A stretch of DNA of 26,294 nucleotides from CAYJXA01 sp964404595 (GTDB lineage Archaea; Nanobdellota; Nanobdellia; Woesearchaeales; GW2011-AR9), in contig CAYOKQ010000017.1 in assembly GCA_964404595.1 (NCBI GenBank), positions 1 to 26,294 on the forward strand, written 5' to 3'. This document shows positions 6,151 through 13,377 of this stretch, piece by piece. The translations under genes and the position numbers were made by a program. The first letter of the stretch is position 1, and every line of letters starts with the position of its first letter. The notes beneath the pieces were generated by a model. It worked only from the letters and a program-made list of their open reading frames with translations, did not search any database and had not been told where the DNA came from.

Positions 6151-7104
6151 ATGTTCATTGAAAAGAAGAAGATTAAAGGAAATACTTACTTGTACCTACG
6201 AAAATCAGTGCGAGAAGGGCAGAAAGTAAAGACCAAAACTATTGCCTACTTAGGGAAAGCACCAATGAAAAAAGCAGAACTCACTCAAAAAATAAAGAAA
6301 TTCAAGGTGATGGAAGAAAGTACCCCTTACGCAGATATAAATTCTCAATTCTTATCCCCGCAGCAGCACCAGAAACTCCAACAAATCAAAACGAAATTCA
6401 CCCAGAAATTGAAACTACTGGATGAAAAACTCCTGAAAGATATGTTTCGAGATTTTAAGACATATTATATTTATAACACCAATGCCATCGAGGGAAATAC
6501 TCTTACGCTAGAAGAAACAAACCTATTGCTCAACGAAAATAAAACGCCAGAAGGAAAAGATTTGCGCGAGGTATATGACCATTTAAATGAAAAAGAAACA
6601 TTTGATTTCATTCTCAAAAAAAAACCACGATTATCCCCACCATTGATTATTGATATCCATGCCCGCCTACTCAAAAATATTGACACACGAGTTGGATTTC
6701 GCCGGCATAATGTGCGAGTAATTGGAGCAGAATTTACACCAACAATGACAGAATATGTACTTACCGATATGAATTTGCTCCTGAAATGGTATCAGCAACA
6801 TAAAAGAATACTACACCCGCTTGTTTTAACCTCTCTCTTCCATGAGAAATTTGAGCGCATCCATCCTTTTTACGATGGCAACGGCAGGACGGGAAGGATG
6901 ATATTGAATCTCATATTGCTTCGGGCTGGATATCCGCCGCTCATCATCAAAAATAAGGATCGTAAAGAGTATTATGCAGTCCTTTCTGCTGGCCATAAAG
7001 CAGGTTTGCTCAAAAATGACCAATCACACTATCAACCAATAGTTTCCTTTTGTTACACTAAGCTCTTGGAAACCTTTGAGCAGATATTTGCAAAGTGGGG
7101 ATGA
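6151..7104 (+). CDS. Fic-domain protein, class II (predicted AMP transferase)
   Basis: The product has 317 residues. The Fic active-site loop HPFYDGNGRTGR is at 238-249 with all key residues: the catalytic His, the metal-binding Asp, and Gly/Asn/Arg for phosphate binding. An N-terminal inhibitory helix motif T110-N-A-I-E114-G-N (S/TxxxE(G/N) type) places it in class II, where the Glu blocks ATP binding until released. Residues 1-50 form a basic N-terminal module (KKIKGNTYLYLRKSVREGQK) seen on other archaeal and bacterial Fic proteins. Such enzymes usually transfer AMP to a hydroxyl group of a target protein; the target here is unknown. Expression starts from a leaderless promoter with flanking direct repeats. 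The last 47 bp overlap the convergent nuclease gene. Confidence 0.93.
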   Translation: MFIEKKKIKGNTYLYLRKSVREGQKVKTKTIAYLGKAPMKKAELTQKIKKFKVMEESTPYADINSQFLSPQQHQKLQQIKTKFTQKLKLLDEKLLKDMFRDFKTYYIYNTNAIEGNTLTLEETNLLLNENKTPEGKDLREVYDHLNEKETFDFILKKKPRLSPPLIIDIHARLLKNIDTRVGFRRHNVRVIGAEFTPTMTEYVLTDMNLLLKWYQQHKRILHPLVLTSLFHEKFERIHPFYDGNGRTGRMILNLILLRAGYPPLIIKNKDRKEYYAVLSAGHKAGLLKNDQSHYQPIVSFCYTKLLETFEQIFAKWG

Positions 7105-7822
7105 ACGCAGATTTCAACTTCTGATACATCACCTCCATCACTGCCCTCAAATTCTCGCAATCTTCCCGATTATACTCGAGCAATAATTCCAAATATTCCC
7201 TATCACCCGAAGCATGAAATGCTTTCCATAAATCAACTGGGTTGCCATACAGGTGCGGCGGCCTCTTTAAATTCAATTGTTTCTCGATCTCTTTCAATCC
7301 CCCCTTCATTCCCAAATTCACACACAGCGGCTTTAAATCGACATGTGGGATGGAAACAGACAGGCCAAACTGCTTCCGTAATCGTGGCAGATCAAACGAT
7401 GAACCGTTAAACGTCACCAGCAATTTATATTTTTTCAATTCTTTCTCTAGAATTCCTTTCTCCAGATTCGCACCTTTCACAAAAAAATTAGTGGAAAAAT
7501 AGTTGGAAATTCCCACTACTACAATCTTGCCATACGAATCCGTCTCAATGTCCAGAAAGCCGCATTCCTCTTTGAAATGATCATACAGCCGCCACATATA
7601 TTTTGATGCGAGTTTTCCTATAAAAAACCGAGAATCTCCCGCAAGCAATGCGTACTGCGCTTGCTGAATCTGTCGATCATAATAGAACTTTTTGAGAGGA
7701 GGAATTCTTTTTATTTTTTCCGTCTTAAGAAAAAATTGCCAATTGGTAATGCCATCGGCCCACAGCGATTTCTCTTTGGCTTTACTTATTTTTTCCAGAA
7801 ATACAAAGGAATGGCGAATCAC
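7058..7822 (-). CDS. RNase H-like exonuclease (YprB / RNase_H_2 type)
   Basis: The product has about 254 residues. An RNase H-like 3'-5' exonuclease core is visible: LDIET (first acidic pair, about residue 91), LVTFNGSSFDLPRL (second motif), HVDLKPL, and YNREDCENLRAV (final acidic motif). This is the pattern of YprB-type domains, which probably degrade nucleic acid with two metal ions. The N-terminal 85 residues are basic and may bind nucleic acid. The ATTAAATA complement at 7844-7851 lies 29 nt upstream of GTG 7820-7822, so I prefer this start over TTG 7825. The 3' end overlaps the convergent Fic gene by 47 bp. It lies downstream of the NFACT gene but probably has its own promoter. Confidence 0.82.
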   Translation of the reverse strand: MIRHSFVFLEKISKAKEKSLWADGITNWQFFLKTEKIKRIPPLKKFYYDRQIQQAQYALLAGDSRFFIGKLASKYMWRLYDHFKEECGFLDIETDSYGKIVVVGISNYFSTNFFVKGANLEKGILEKELKKYKLLVTFNGSSFDLPRLRKQFGLSVSIPHVDLKPLCVNLGMKGGLKEIEKQLNLKRPPHLYGNPVDLWKAFHASGDREYLELLLEYNREDCENLRAVMEVMYQKLKSAFIPTLQISAQRFPRA

Positions 7823-7843
7823 CAATTTAAAAAATATAAGATC

Positions 7844-7851
7844 ATTAAATA
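7844..7851 (-). promoter_or_regulatory. TATA box for the RNase H-like gene
   Basis: Minus-strand TATTTAAT begins 29 nt upstream of the GTG at 7822. It overlaps nothing but the space between this gene and the NFACT stop at 7857. Confidence 0.55.
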
Positions 7852-7856
7852 CTTTT

Positions 7857-8942
7857 CTATAAATCGATTACAATCTTCTTCTCTTTTAAATTAATTTCTT
7901 TGATTTTCTTCTCCTTCTTCAAGTCCACCGCGATTTCCTGCCAATTCTTCTTTTTCTTCAACTCGCGCACAATGTCGAGCAGCTTCTGTAATGACGCATA
8001 TTTTTCATATATCAATTCGCCTTTGGAGGTATTTTCCGCTGCCTGCTGTCCAAATTCCTGCAATGATTCTTCCTGGCTGGCGATGGTCATCTCGAGTGCT
8101 TTGATTTTCTTCTCATAGGGGGAAGAGATGACAAAAGGGATTAATGCATCGATCGCTTCATTATATGTTTCCATCATTTTTAATGCAGTAGCATGATGCA
8201 GAGGAAAAGGAGTTACCTGCTCGGCATACACATACCCTTTGGGTGTGCGCGATAAGTCAAGCATTTCCTGAAATGACTCGGTCAGTTTTCGGGCATCAGA
8301 GAGACTAACTTCATACGGTAAAATATCTTTAGAAATCCCTGCCCGCGCACATAATTCTTCGGCATAGACTCCTCCCAGGCCAATATCGGTAGCCAAAGCT
8401 GTGGCCAAATTTCTTTTTTCACTTTTATGAAGAATTTCAAACAATTGCTGCTCTGTCAGGGATTCCCAATATACCGCAATAGGAGGAAATAGATATTGTT
8501 CTCCCGGCTTGACTGCTCTATCTTTCCACACTTGTTGCTCCAGAACACCAATAATAGTATTTTTTCCATCGGTTAAAATCACGTTGCCTTTGGAAAAAAG
8601 TTCAATGATCAAAAAAAATTTCTTCTCTTTTTCCAGTTCAAATACAACAATCCTTTCGGAATCTTTCTGCACTAGGGATTTAATGGACGCATTATCGATA
8701 TACTTGCGCAATTGCATGCAGAAACCAGATGGCTTGATAGTTGTTTCCTTGCGCTGGGTCAAGCACAGCCATTTTCCAGGTATCACTTTCAGCAGTTGTT
8801 TACCTAGATTTGGCACATGAATCTGAAACAGCAATTCTTTTTCCTGCGGATGGTAGATATTAGTGAGCTTGCCTTTTACTAAAAATTGCAATTCGCTAAC
8901 TAAAGCTGCCAGTTCCAGGGAAGAGATTGATTTTTTAGGCAT
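7857..8942 (-). CDS. NFACT-N domain protein (Rqc2/FbpA/NEMF family), without NFACT-R
   Basis: The product has 361 residues. The start (SISSLELAALVSELQFLVKGKLTNIY) and the following beta-rich segment (LLFQIHVPNLGKQLLKV, GFCMQLRKYIDNASI, IIELFSKGNVILTD) are the NFACT-N domain. A helix-hairpin-helix region follows (LATDIGLGGVYAEELCARAGI), then a long coiled coil (about 270-345). Full archaeal homologues run to about 650 residues and end in an NFACT-R domain, which is absent: the gene stops after the coiled coil and an RNase H-like gene follows. NFACT proteins bind stalled large subunits with peptidyl-tRNA and recruit tRNA for C-terminal tailing. This version could bind 60S-type subunits but may need a partner for the missing part. 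Start and promoter (TATA at 8965-8972) agree. Confidence 0.88.
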   Translation of the reverse strand: MPKKSISSLELAALVSELQFLVKGKLTNIYHPQEKELLFQIHVPNLGKQLLKVIPGKWLCLTQRKETTIKPSGFCMQLRKYIDNASIKSLVQKDSERIVVFELEKEKKFFLIIELFSKGNVILTDGKNTIIGVLEQQVWKDRAVKPGEQYLFPPIAVYWESLTEQQLFEILHKSEKRNLATALATDIGLGGVYAEELCARAGISKDILPYEVSLSDARKLTESFQEMLDLSRTPKGYVYAEQVTPFPLHHATALKMMETYNEAIDALIPFVISSPYEKKIKALEMTIASQEESLQEFGQQAAENTSKGELIYEKYASLQKLLDIVRELKKKKNWQEIAVDLKKEKKIKEINLKEKKIVIDL

Positions 8943-8964
8943 GGAATGAAGCTTTCTTGTGTAT

Positions 8965-8972
8965 TTATATAA
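8965..8972 (-). promoter_or_regulatory. TATA box of the NFACT gene
   Basis: Minus-strand TTATATAA starts 30 nt upstream of the ATG at 8942, predicting a leaderless mRNA. It lies just 17 bp beyond the 3' end of the tRNA-Cys gene. Confidence 0.7.
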
Positions 8973-8988
8973 GTTTAGAAAAAATATA

Positions 8989-9061
8989 AGCGCCAGGAGG
9001 GACTTGAACCCCCGATCTGCTCCTCTGCAGGGAGCCGCCTTAGCCGCTTGGCCACTGACGC
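8989..9061 (-). tRNA. tRNA-Cys (GCA)
   Basis: Seventy-two paired or loop bases plus the discriminator fold as a complete cloverleaf. The acceptor is GCGUCAG/CUGGCGC with one U-G pair. The D stem is GCC/GGC, the anticodon arm is GCUCC-CUGCAGA-GGAGC with anticodon GCA, and the T arm contains UUCAAGU. The discriminator is U73, the identity element of tRNA-Cys. There is no intron and no encoded CCA. Confidence 0.97.
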
Positions 9062-9086
9062 AATAGGTTTGTTTAGAAATTAAGCC

Positions 9087-9096
9087 ATTTATATAA
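9087..9096 (-). promoter_or_regulatory. TATA box of tRNA-Cys
   Basis: Minus-strand TTATATAAAT starts 35 nt before the first base of the tRNA. This leaves room for a leader of about 5 nt, the same spacing as for the tRNA-Leu gene. Confidence 0.65.
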
Positions 9097-9107
9097 TTTT
9101 GGGAGAT

Positions 9108-9545
9108 TTATTTCTTATTCTCCAACTGCCACAACACCTGCTCCCCCCCTTTCCCTAATTGATATGCATCCGCTATCGTATCCACAACTTTAAATCCCAT
9201 TTTCTGATGAGCATCCATAGATGCAGTATTTTTAATATCGACCAATGAGAGAATAGCTTTTCCCTTGGTCTCTTGTATTAATTTCACATATAAATCTTTA
9301 CCAATGCCTTTTCTTCTATACTCTGGATGCACCACCCAATCGTTTATTTTGACCTCACCATGCCGCGTTTGCCAGGCAGTGATGGCACCAATAATTTTTC
9401 CATTTTCTGTTGCCACATAGGCATACCCAAAACGAGCAATCAACGCTGCATCGTACCTGCTAGTGACTTCTTCACCGTGAGCTTCTTTCTCCAGATTTCG
9501 AATAGCGTCGGAGTCCGATGGTTTTGCTTTAGTTATGAGCACCAT
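9108..9545 (-). CDS. GNAT family N-acetyltransferase
   Basis: The product has 145 residues from MVLITKAKPSDSDAI. Motif A is clear: VVHPEYRRKGIGKDLY (71-86) with the RRKGIG loop that holds the CoA pyrophosphate. Motif B is NTASMDAHQKMGF (106-118). Upstream strands YAYVATENGKIIGAI are typical. The frame is open 23 codons further upstream, but minus-strand TTTTTATA at 9568-9575 lies 30 nt before this ATG, and the upstream extension would cover the promoter. The substrate is unknown. The gene sits between two tRNA genes and is divergent from tRNA-Arg. Confidence 0.9.
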   Translation of the reverse strand: MVLITKAKPSDSDAIRNLEKEAHGEEVTSRYDAALIARFGYAYVATENGKIIGAITAWQTRHGEVKINDWVVHPEYRRKGIGKDLYVKLIQETKGKAILSLVDIKNTASMDAHQKMGFKVVDTIADAYQLGKGGEQVLWQLENKK

Positions 9546-9567
9546 GAAGATACAAATTGTGAGACCA

Positions 9568-9590
9568 TATAAAAATGTAACATTTATAAA
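9568..9590. promoter_or_regulatory. Divergent promoters for the GNAT gene and tRNA-Arg
   Basis: Minus-strand TTTTTATA (9568-9575) is 30 nt from the GNAT ATG. Plus-strand TTTATAAA (9583-9590) is 32 nt from the first base of tRNA-Arg. The two boxes are only 7 bp apart, so simultaneous TBP binding may be restricted. Confidence 0.65.
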
Positions 9591-9614
9591 ATGAACAAAC
9601 AAAGGTCTGCGCAA

Positions 9615-9708
9615 GGGCCTGTAGCGCAGCCTGGATAGCGCATCTGCCTTCTACTGGTGTTTACCTAAAGCAAGCAGGAGGTCGTGGGTTCGAATCCCAT
9701 CAGGCCCG
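9615..9708 (+). tRNA. tRNA-Arg (UCU) with a 19-nt intron
   Basis: The acceptor is GGGCCUG/CAGGCCC, the D stem GCGC/GCGC, the anticodon stem UCUGC/GCAGG, and the T arm GUGGG-UUCGAAU-CCCAU, with G73. The anticodon loop reads CUUCUA, then 19 extra bases, then A, giving the standard loop CUUCUAA after splicing and anticodon UCU. The intron is at the canonical 37/38 site. The mature tRNA is 74 nt plus the discriminator. CCA is not encoded. Confidence 0.95.
9654..9672 (+). other. Intron of tRNA-Arg (19 nt, position 37/38)
   Basis: The 19 bases between A37 and A38 include a GGU-GUUU-ACC hairpin. CUU of the loop can pair with AAG near the intron's end. The bulge-helix-bulge motif is imperfect (3 of 4 pairs). 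The exact boundary could shift by one base without changing the spliced product. Confidence 0.8.
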
Positions 9709-10001
9709 TTTTATTAATTTGGCGTACTTGGCATGTTTATTTTGGTTTCCAAAGCCTACCCTTTCTATAAATTTTGCAACACGGTCAAAACCATTTACAT
9801 AAATTCGACATTTTTGTTCTTTTGTGTAAAAAGAGTAAAATGGATATTGAATAAATCCTTAATTAAATCTTGAACATACGTTTCGTAATATATGATATCA
9901 TTGATATTACCCGCTATTCTTAGTGACCGGTGGTAACCCTCCTGGCCAACATGCCCATCGCCTATCATTATTCCTATAAATTCAGCTAACTGGTTTGTCA
10001 T
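9700..10001 (-). pseudogene. LAGLIDADG homing endonuclease remnant, frameshifted and truncated
   Basis: From the ATG at 9999-10001 the frame reads MTNQLAEFIGIMIGDGHVG, where LAEFIGIMIGDG is a LAGLIDADG helix with its acidic residue. It continues with the usual strand-helix pattern (YHRSLRIAGNINDI, YYETYVQDLIKDLF) to a stop at 9795. In the -1 frame the family's continuation follows at once: RIYVNGFDRVAKFIERVGFG, then NQNKHAKYAKLIK, up to the first base of the tRNA-Arg 3' end, with the stop inside the tRNA. The frame break sits in an A5 tract. Only the first of the usual two LAGLIDADG repeats is present. Coding potential may also extend upstream in frame (SITIPDC before the ATG), past an A8 tract at 10071-10078. 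It is probably dead. Confidence 0.8.
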
Positions 10002-10105
10002 GCAGTCTGGTATTGTAATACTAGCTTTTTCATCAGGGAAAGATTTATGTGAAAAGTTTTGTGCCTCCCCTTTTTTTTGTACAAAAATGATAAAGATTTA
10101 TAAAA

Positions 10106-11095
10106 CTAATGGCCTGCCTTCTTTAATTCTGCTAAAATAAATTGTATCGCCTCATCAACATTCTCTGCCAAAATCGTCGCACCACCCACATAATAATGCC
10201 CTCCTCCCGCACCAGTGCCAAATCTCTGCGCCGCCATTTTACACAGCTTACCAATATCAACCAAGCATCGCTCTTTGTGGAATATATTGCTGCCCAGACC
10301 TATACGAGCTTCCTTTTCATCAACAATTTTAATCGACAGCCCATAACTTGCCAATGGATATTTCATGTAAGCATAAAAACGATCAGCCACCCCTTTGCTG
10401 AATTTAACCTTGCGGTCATCTTGTATGACACAGCCAGAATCAACATAAAGATAGGCATCTACCCATTCCCTCCACTGGGCATAACTCTTTAATAAAGATC
10501 GGAAAAACATATCTGGTTTTAGCTGCCAAATCCCTTTGCTTTCCAGCGGAGTTTCTGCTAATTCCAAAGAGAGTAAGGTTTTGAAAATTTCCTCGTTCAA
10601 ATTTATATCTTTAGAATGGAACATGGCAGCAATCTGATGCATTTTCACTAGGGAAGATGCACCAGCAGAAATTTGCGGATAAAAACATTCCTGGATTTGC
10701 TCTGGCGTGTATTGTGCGTCATCAATGATGTCGAGAGCTTCTTTAAATGCCTTGATCTGCGGTGCCGGTTCAGGCCCTGCGGCAAAAGCCAGCTCAAGCA
10801 AATATCCCGAGCAGCTGGGTGCAAGCTTCCAATAATAATTTGCTGGGAGCTGATTTTTTGGTTTAGCACTCAGATGATGATCACACCAGAAAAACACTTT
10901 TTCTCGAGGTTGGGGCAAATCCAAAACAATATCGCCTGGTTGGACTGCAAATTCACCCAATTGCATATCTTTAGGCTGGAGTTGGATTATTTCGACATTC
11001 GCATCGCTAAGTAAATGAGAGAAATATTTCTTAAACACAAAAGCACTGCAAAAGCCATCAATGCAGCCGCCATGGGTGAGGATGCGTGGTTTCAT
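10106..11095 (-). CDS. DHH/DHHA1 family phosphoesterase (COG2404-like)
   Basis: The product has 329 residues. Motif I is H8-GGCID-G (HGGCIDGFCSA), motif II is DIVLDLP (D59), and the DHH triad is CDHH (72-74). A later acidic motif LDIIDDAQY (121-129) and a C-terminal DHHA1 glycine loop, GTGAGGGHYYVGG (293 on), are both present. This is the full set for Mn-dependent phosphodiesterases that act on short oligonucleotides, nucleotide phosphates or cyclic dinucleotides. The variant motif I (HGGC-DG) resembles the COG2404 group. It is leaderless from minus-strand TTTTTAAA at 11119-11126. It is divergent from a methyltransferase gene. The substrate cannot be told from sequence. Confidence 0.88.
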   Translation of the reverse strand: MKPRILTHGGCIDGFCSAFVFKKYFSHLLSDANVEIIQLQPKDMQLGEFAVQPGDIVLDLPQPREKVFFWCDHHLSAKPKNQLPANYYWKLAPSCSGYLLELAFAAGPEPAPQIKAFKEALDIIDDAQYTPEQIQECFYPQISAGASSLVKMHQIAAMFHSKDINLNEEIFKTLLSLELAETPLESKGIWQLKPDMFFRSLLKSYAQWREWVDAYLYVDSGCVIQDDRKVKFSKGVADRFYAYMKYPLASYGLSIKIVDEKEARIGLGSNIFHKERCLVDIGKLCKMAAQRFGTGAGGGHYYVGGATILAENVDEAIQFILAELKKAGH

Positions 11096-11118
11096 TGCTG
11101 TATGGAAAAAGCCCCTTG

Positions 11119-11149
11119 TTTAAAAATATACTCCAAAGATTTTTAAATG
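11119..11149. promoter_or_regulatory. Divergent promoters: DHH gene and methyltransferase
   Basis: Minus-strand TTTTTAAA (11119-11126) is about 30 nt from the DHH ATG at 11095. Plus-strand TTTTAAAT (11141-11148) is 28 nt from the ATG at 11169. Both transcripts would be leaderless. Confidence 0.6.
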
Positions 11150-11168
11150 GACAAAACACTTGCTAATA

Positions 11169-11819
11169 ATGACTAATTATATTGATAATTATCTTTTGGC
11201 AATCGAAAACCCCTTGCCTCAATTGAGAGAAACGTTTCAACAAGAATTGCAATTATTATATGGTCTCACTAAGGCTTCCAGTGATGTTCTCGATATTGGT
11301 TGCGGAGCTGGAAGACCGACAAAGGAATTAGCCTCGAAAGTTAGATCAATAATAGGAATAGATTATGATAAAGACATGCTGCACTACGCAAGGAAGCGAT
11401 GTTTTGGCGTACAGAATGCCAGCTTTGTACACGCAAATGCCCACACCATGCCTTTTGCAAACGAGTCATTTGACTTAGCGTATGCAACTTATAATTTAAT
11501 CGGCTCCTTGCCAGAAGAACAAAGAGTGTTGTTGATTAAAGAGATGGGTAGGATTTCTAGAGGAAAAATTGTAAACTTAACCTGGAAAGATGATGAAACC
11601 ACTACAAGATTTTTACAAGAATATTACTCTGGTATTGGGATCGAGCTCCATGATCTAAATTCAGAAAGAGCAATCACTTCGAAAGGGACATTTAGTAGGA
11701 TTTCCATATCAAAATTATTCGATTACCATACACAAGCAGGAATACATGAGTTGAGGGTTATTAAAGCGGATCCACTATGGGTGGGCGTCGTTGGTCAAAA
11801 ACAACATGAGCAGAACTAA
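11169..11819 (+). CDS. Class I SAM-dependent methyltransferase
   Basis: The product has about 216 residues from MTNYIDNYLL. Motif I is VLDIGCGAGRPTKEL, motif II ends in an acidic residue in IIGIDYDKDML, and motif III/IV follow as SFVHANAHTMPFANESFDLAY. This is a Methyltransf_11/25-type Rossmann enzyme acting on an unidentified small molecule or lipid. An upstream TTG at 11160 is in frame, but the TATA spacing supports the ATG at 11169. Its 3' end overlaps the convergent lipoprotein gene by 4 bp. Confidence 0.88.
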   Translation: MTNYIDNYLLAIENPLPQLRETFQQELQLLYGLTKASSDVLDIGCGAGRPTKELASKVRSIIGIDYDKDMLHYARKRCFGVQNASFVHANAHTMPFANESFDLAYATYNLIGSLPEEQRVLLIKEMGRISRGKIVNLTWKDDETTTRFLQEYYSGIGIELHDLNSERAITSKGTFSRISISKLFDYHTQAGIHELRVIKADPLWVGVVGQKQHEQN

Positions 11820-12691
11820 TCTTCATCCACCGCTAATTCAAAAGAGACCGTATCATGCCCTGGTCTAAATTCTATCGTTTGCTGCTGCGCCTCAAACCCT
11901 TCCCTTCGTACCTCAATCACGTATATTTGGCCATATTCCACGTTTCTAAAATAGACGCTTCCTTCATCTTTGGTAAATTTGGCGGCAAACGGATACGCAT
12001 TGGGAGAATTATATTCATCTTTGTAATATAATGAAACTTGTGCTTCAGGAAGAGGAGTTCCTTCCTCGCCAGCAATATCGACCGCCAGTTCTGCATCTTG
12101 TTCCAGCGTTACTGCGGATGAATATATCCCGCCGCTCTCACTCCTGCTAACATTAATTCCAAACTCTTCTGAAGCATGCTGCCCTTTCTGCAGTTTTACA
12201 ATGTATTCTCCATCCTCAAGCTGTGAAAACCGCGCTTCTCCATCTTCATTTGTAAATGTAGTATCTTGCCATGAAGCATGAGATAAGCTGACTTTGACCT
12301 CTTCCAATGCCCCTTCTTCATCATAAACTAACAAGATAAGATCGGTTTTTGGTTTATGTAAAATAAAAGTAAGCCGCTGTCCGGTTCCGGCAGCACTAAT
12401 CAACGCCGGCTCAGAACTAAGATACCCGGCCGCTTCAACCCGAATTTGATTCTCACCAGGAGGCAGCACTATTTCTTTAGTGCCACGTAATTCACCGTAT
12501 TTGTTGGTCTTTCCTTTAAATTCATCATTTACATACACCTGTGCACCATACATCAACGATCCATTTTCGTTTCGGACAATGATTGTTAAGGTACTAACAT
12601 CGCTCACCGACCCGCCGGTAAGCTCATCGCGGGAACAAGAGATTATGAATAAGAATGCCGCTGCGAATAAGAATAAACCCTGCTTTTTCAT
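11816..12691 (-). CDS. Lipoprotein with three tandem beta-sandwich (PEGA / carboxypeptidase-regulatory-like) domains
   Basis: The product has 291 residues. The signal peptide MKKQGLFLFAAAFLFIIS leads to a lipobox ending in C19, so the protein is exported and lipid-anchored. Three Ig-like repeats follow. About 33-113 has VYVNDEFKGKTNKYGE and LPPGENQIRVEAAGY, typical of PEGA. About 115-200 has GALEEVKVSLS and TNEDGEARFSQLEDGEYIVKL. About 203-288 has TPLPEAQVSLYY and DEGSVYFRNVEYGQIYVIEV. The last two resemble carboxypeptidase-regulatory-like folds. No catalytic domain is present, so it is probably a cell-surface adhesive or binding stalk. The leaderless start fits the shared TATA element at 12714-12723. 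Confidence 0.85.
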   Translation of the reverse strand: MKKQGLFLFAAAFLFIISCSRDELTGGSVSDVSTLTIIVRNENGSLMYGAQVYVNDEFKGKTNKYGELRGTKEIVLPPGENQIRVEAAGYLSSEPALISAAGTGQRLTFILHKPKTDLILLVYDEEGALEEVKVSLSHASWQDTTFTNEDGEARFSQLEDGEYIVKLQKGQHASEEFGINVSRSESGGIYSSAVTLEQDAELAVDIAGEEGTPLPEAQVSLYYKDEYNSPNAYPFAAKFTKDEGSVYFRNVEYGQIYVIEVRREGFEAQQQTIEFRPGHDTVSFELAVDED

Positions 12692-12713
12692 TTGAGGGCA
12701 AAAGATGAGATAA

Positions 12714-12723
12714 CTTTTAAATA
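12714..12723. promoter_or_regulatory. Single TATA element usable in both directions
   Basis: CTTTTAAATA holds TTTAAATA on plus (12716-12723, 29 nt before GTG 12745) and TTTAAAAG on minus (12721-12714, 30 nt before ATG 12691). Both genes start at the distance seen at other leaderless promoters here. One TBP site could therefore serve both, in competition. Confidence 0.65.
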
Positions 12724-12744
12724 TTTCTATATTATGAGGGGGAT

Positions 12745-13371
12745 GTGGAAAATCTGATCATATATCATGAGCGGGAAATAAAGCCCCAACGCGCAATTAA
12801 AGGCATTCTTCCGAATAGAAAAAAGATTAAAGATTTTCTGTTTGAGGATGAATATAACGCGTTGCAATTATTGTCGGCCATTGCCCCTTTTTCACATACC
12901 CGGGCCGCCTTGCTTTATCCTGGCTGCGGAGCCGACATACTTTTTCCTTTATTATATCTAGAACGATTATTCCCCCAGCTTACCAATGTTTACTGCACGT
13001 TTATAGACATCCAAGATAATCAAGGATTAATCGAAACGCTGCTTGATGATATTGAAATGCCCTTTTCACGAAAGAAAAAAGAGATATCATTTTATTGGAA
13101 AGGCATTTTTGTCACCATTTCATTTATAGTTGAAGATATTTTCAGGATTGTTGGTTCCCTCCCTGCATTTGATATTTATTTTGAGCGGGCTTTTCGCATC
13201 ATGAAAGATGGACATGCAAATTATGAGCAGATTGTCGTGGAGAAGCTCAATCCAGGCGGCATTTTAATCAGCGATTCGGGATTTCAGAATGTTTCTTTGC
13301 AAAAAATAAATGTGCCAAAAGAGCTCAGTATGTATAAAGAGATGAAGATGGGGATAAAGGAAAAAAAATAA
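12745..13371 (+). CDS. Methyltransferase-like Rossmann-fold protein
   Basis: The product has 208 residues from GTG 12745-12747. AALLYPGCGADILFPLLYLE resembles SAM motif I with a CGAD loop. TNVYCTFIDIQDN resembles the second strand ending in an acidic residue. FDIYFERAFRIM and EKLNPGGILISDSGF match the later strands of class I methyltransferases (the NPGG turn is typical). The N-terminal 40 residues are basic. Catalytic competence is uncertain because motif IV is not obvious. The GTG start is supported by the TATA box 29 nt upstream. A purine-rich GAGGGGG lies only two bases before the GTG, too close to act as a normal Shine-Dalgarno. Convergent with topoisomerase VI A, six bases apart. Confidence 0.6.
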   Translation: MENLIIYHEREIKPQRAIKGILPNRKKIKDFLFEDEYNALQLLSAIAPFSHTRAALLYPGCGADILFPLLYLERLFPQLTNVYCTFIDIQDNQGLIETLLDDIEMPFSRKKKEISFYWKGIFVTISFIVEDIFRIVGSLPAFDIYFERAFRIMKDGHANYEQIVVEKLNPGGILISDSGFQNVSLQKINVPKELSMYKEMKMGIKEKK

Positions 13372-13377
13372 AGCAGC

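Noticed and set aside
6151..6300. Separate antitoxin gene for the Fic protein
   Set aside because: The inhibitory TNAIEGN helix is inside the Fic protein itself (class II), so no separate small gene is needed, and none is seen.
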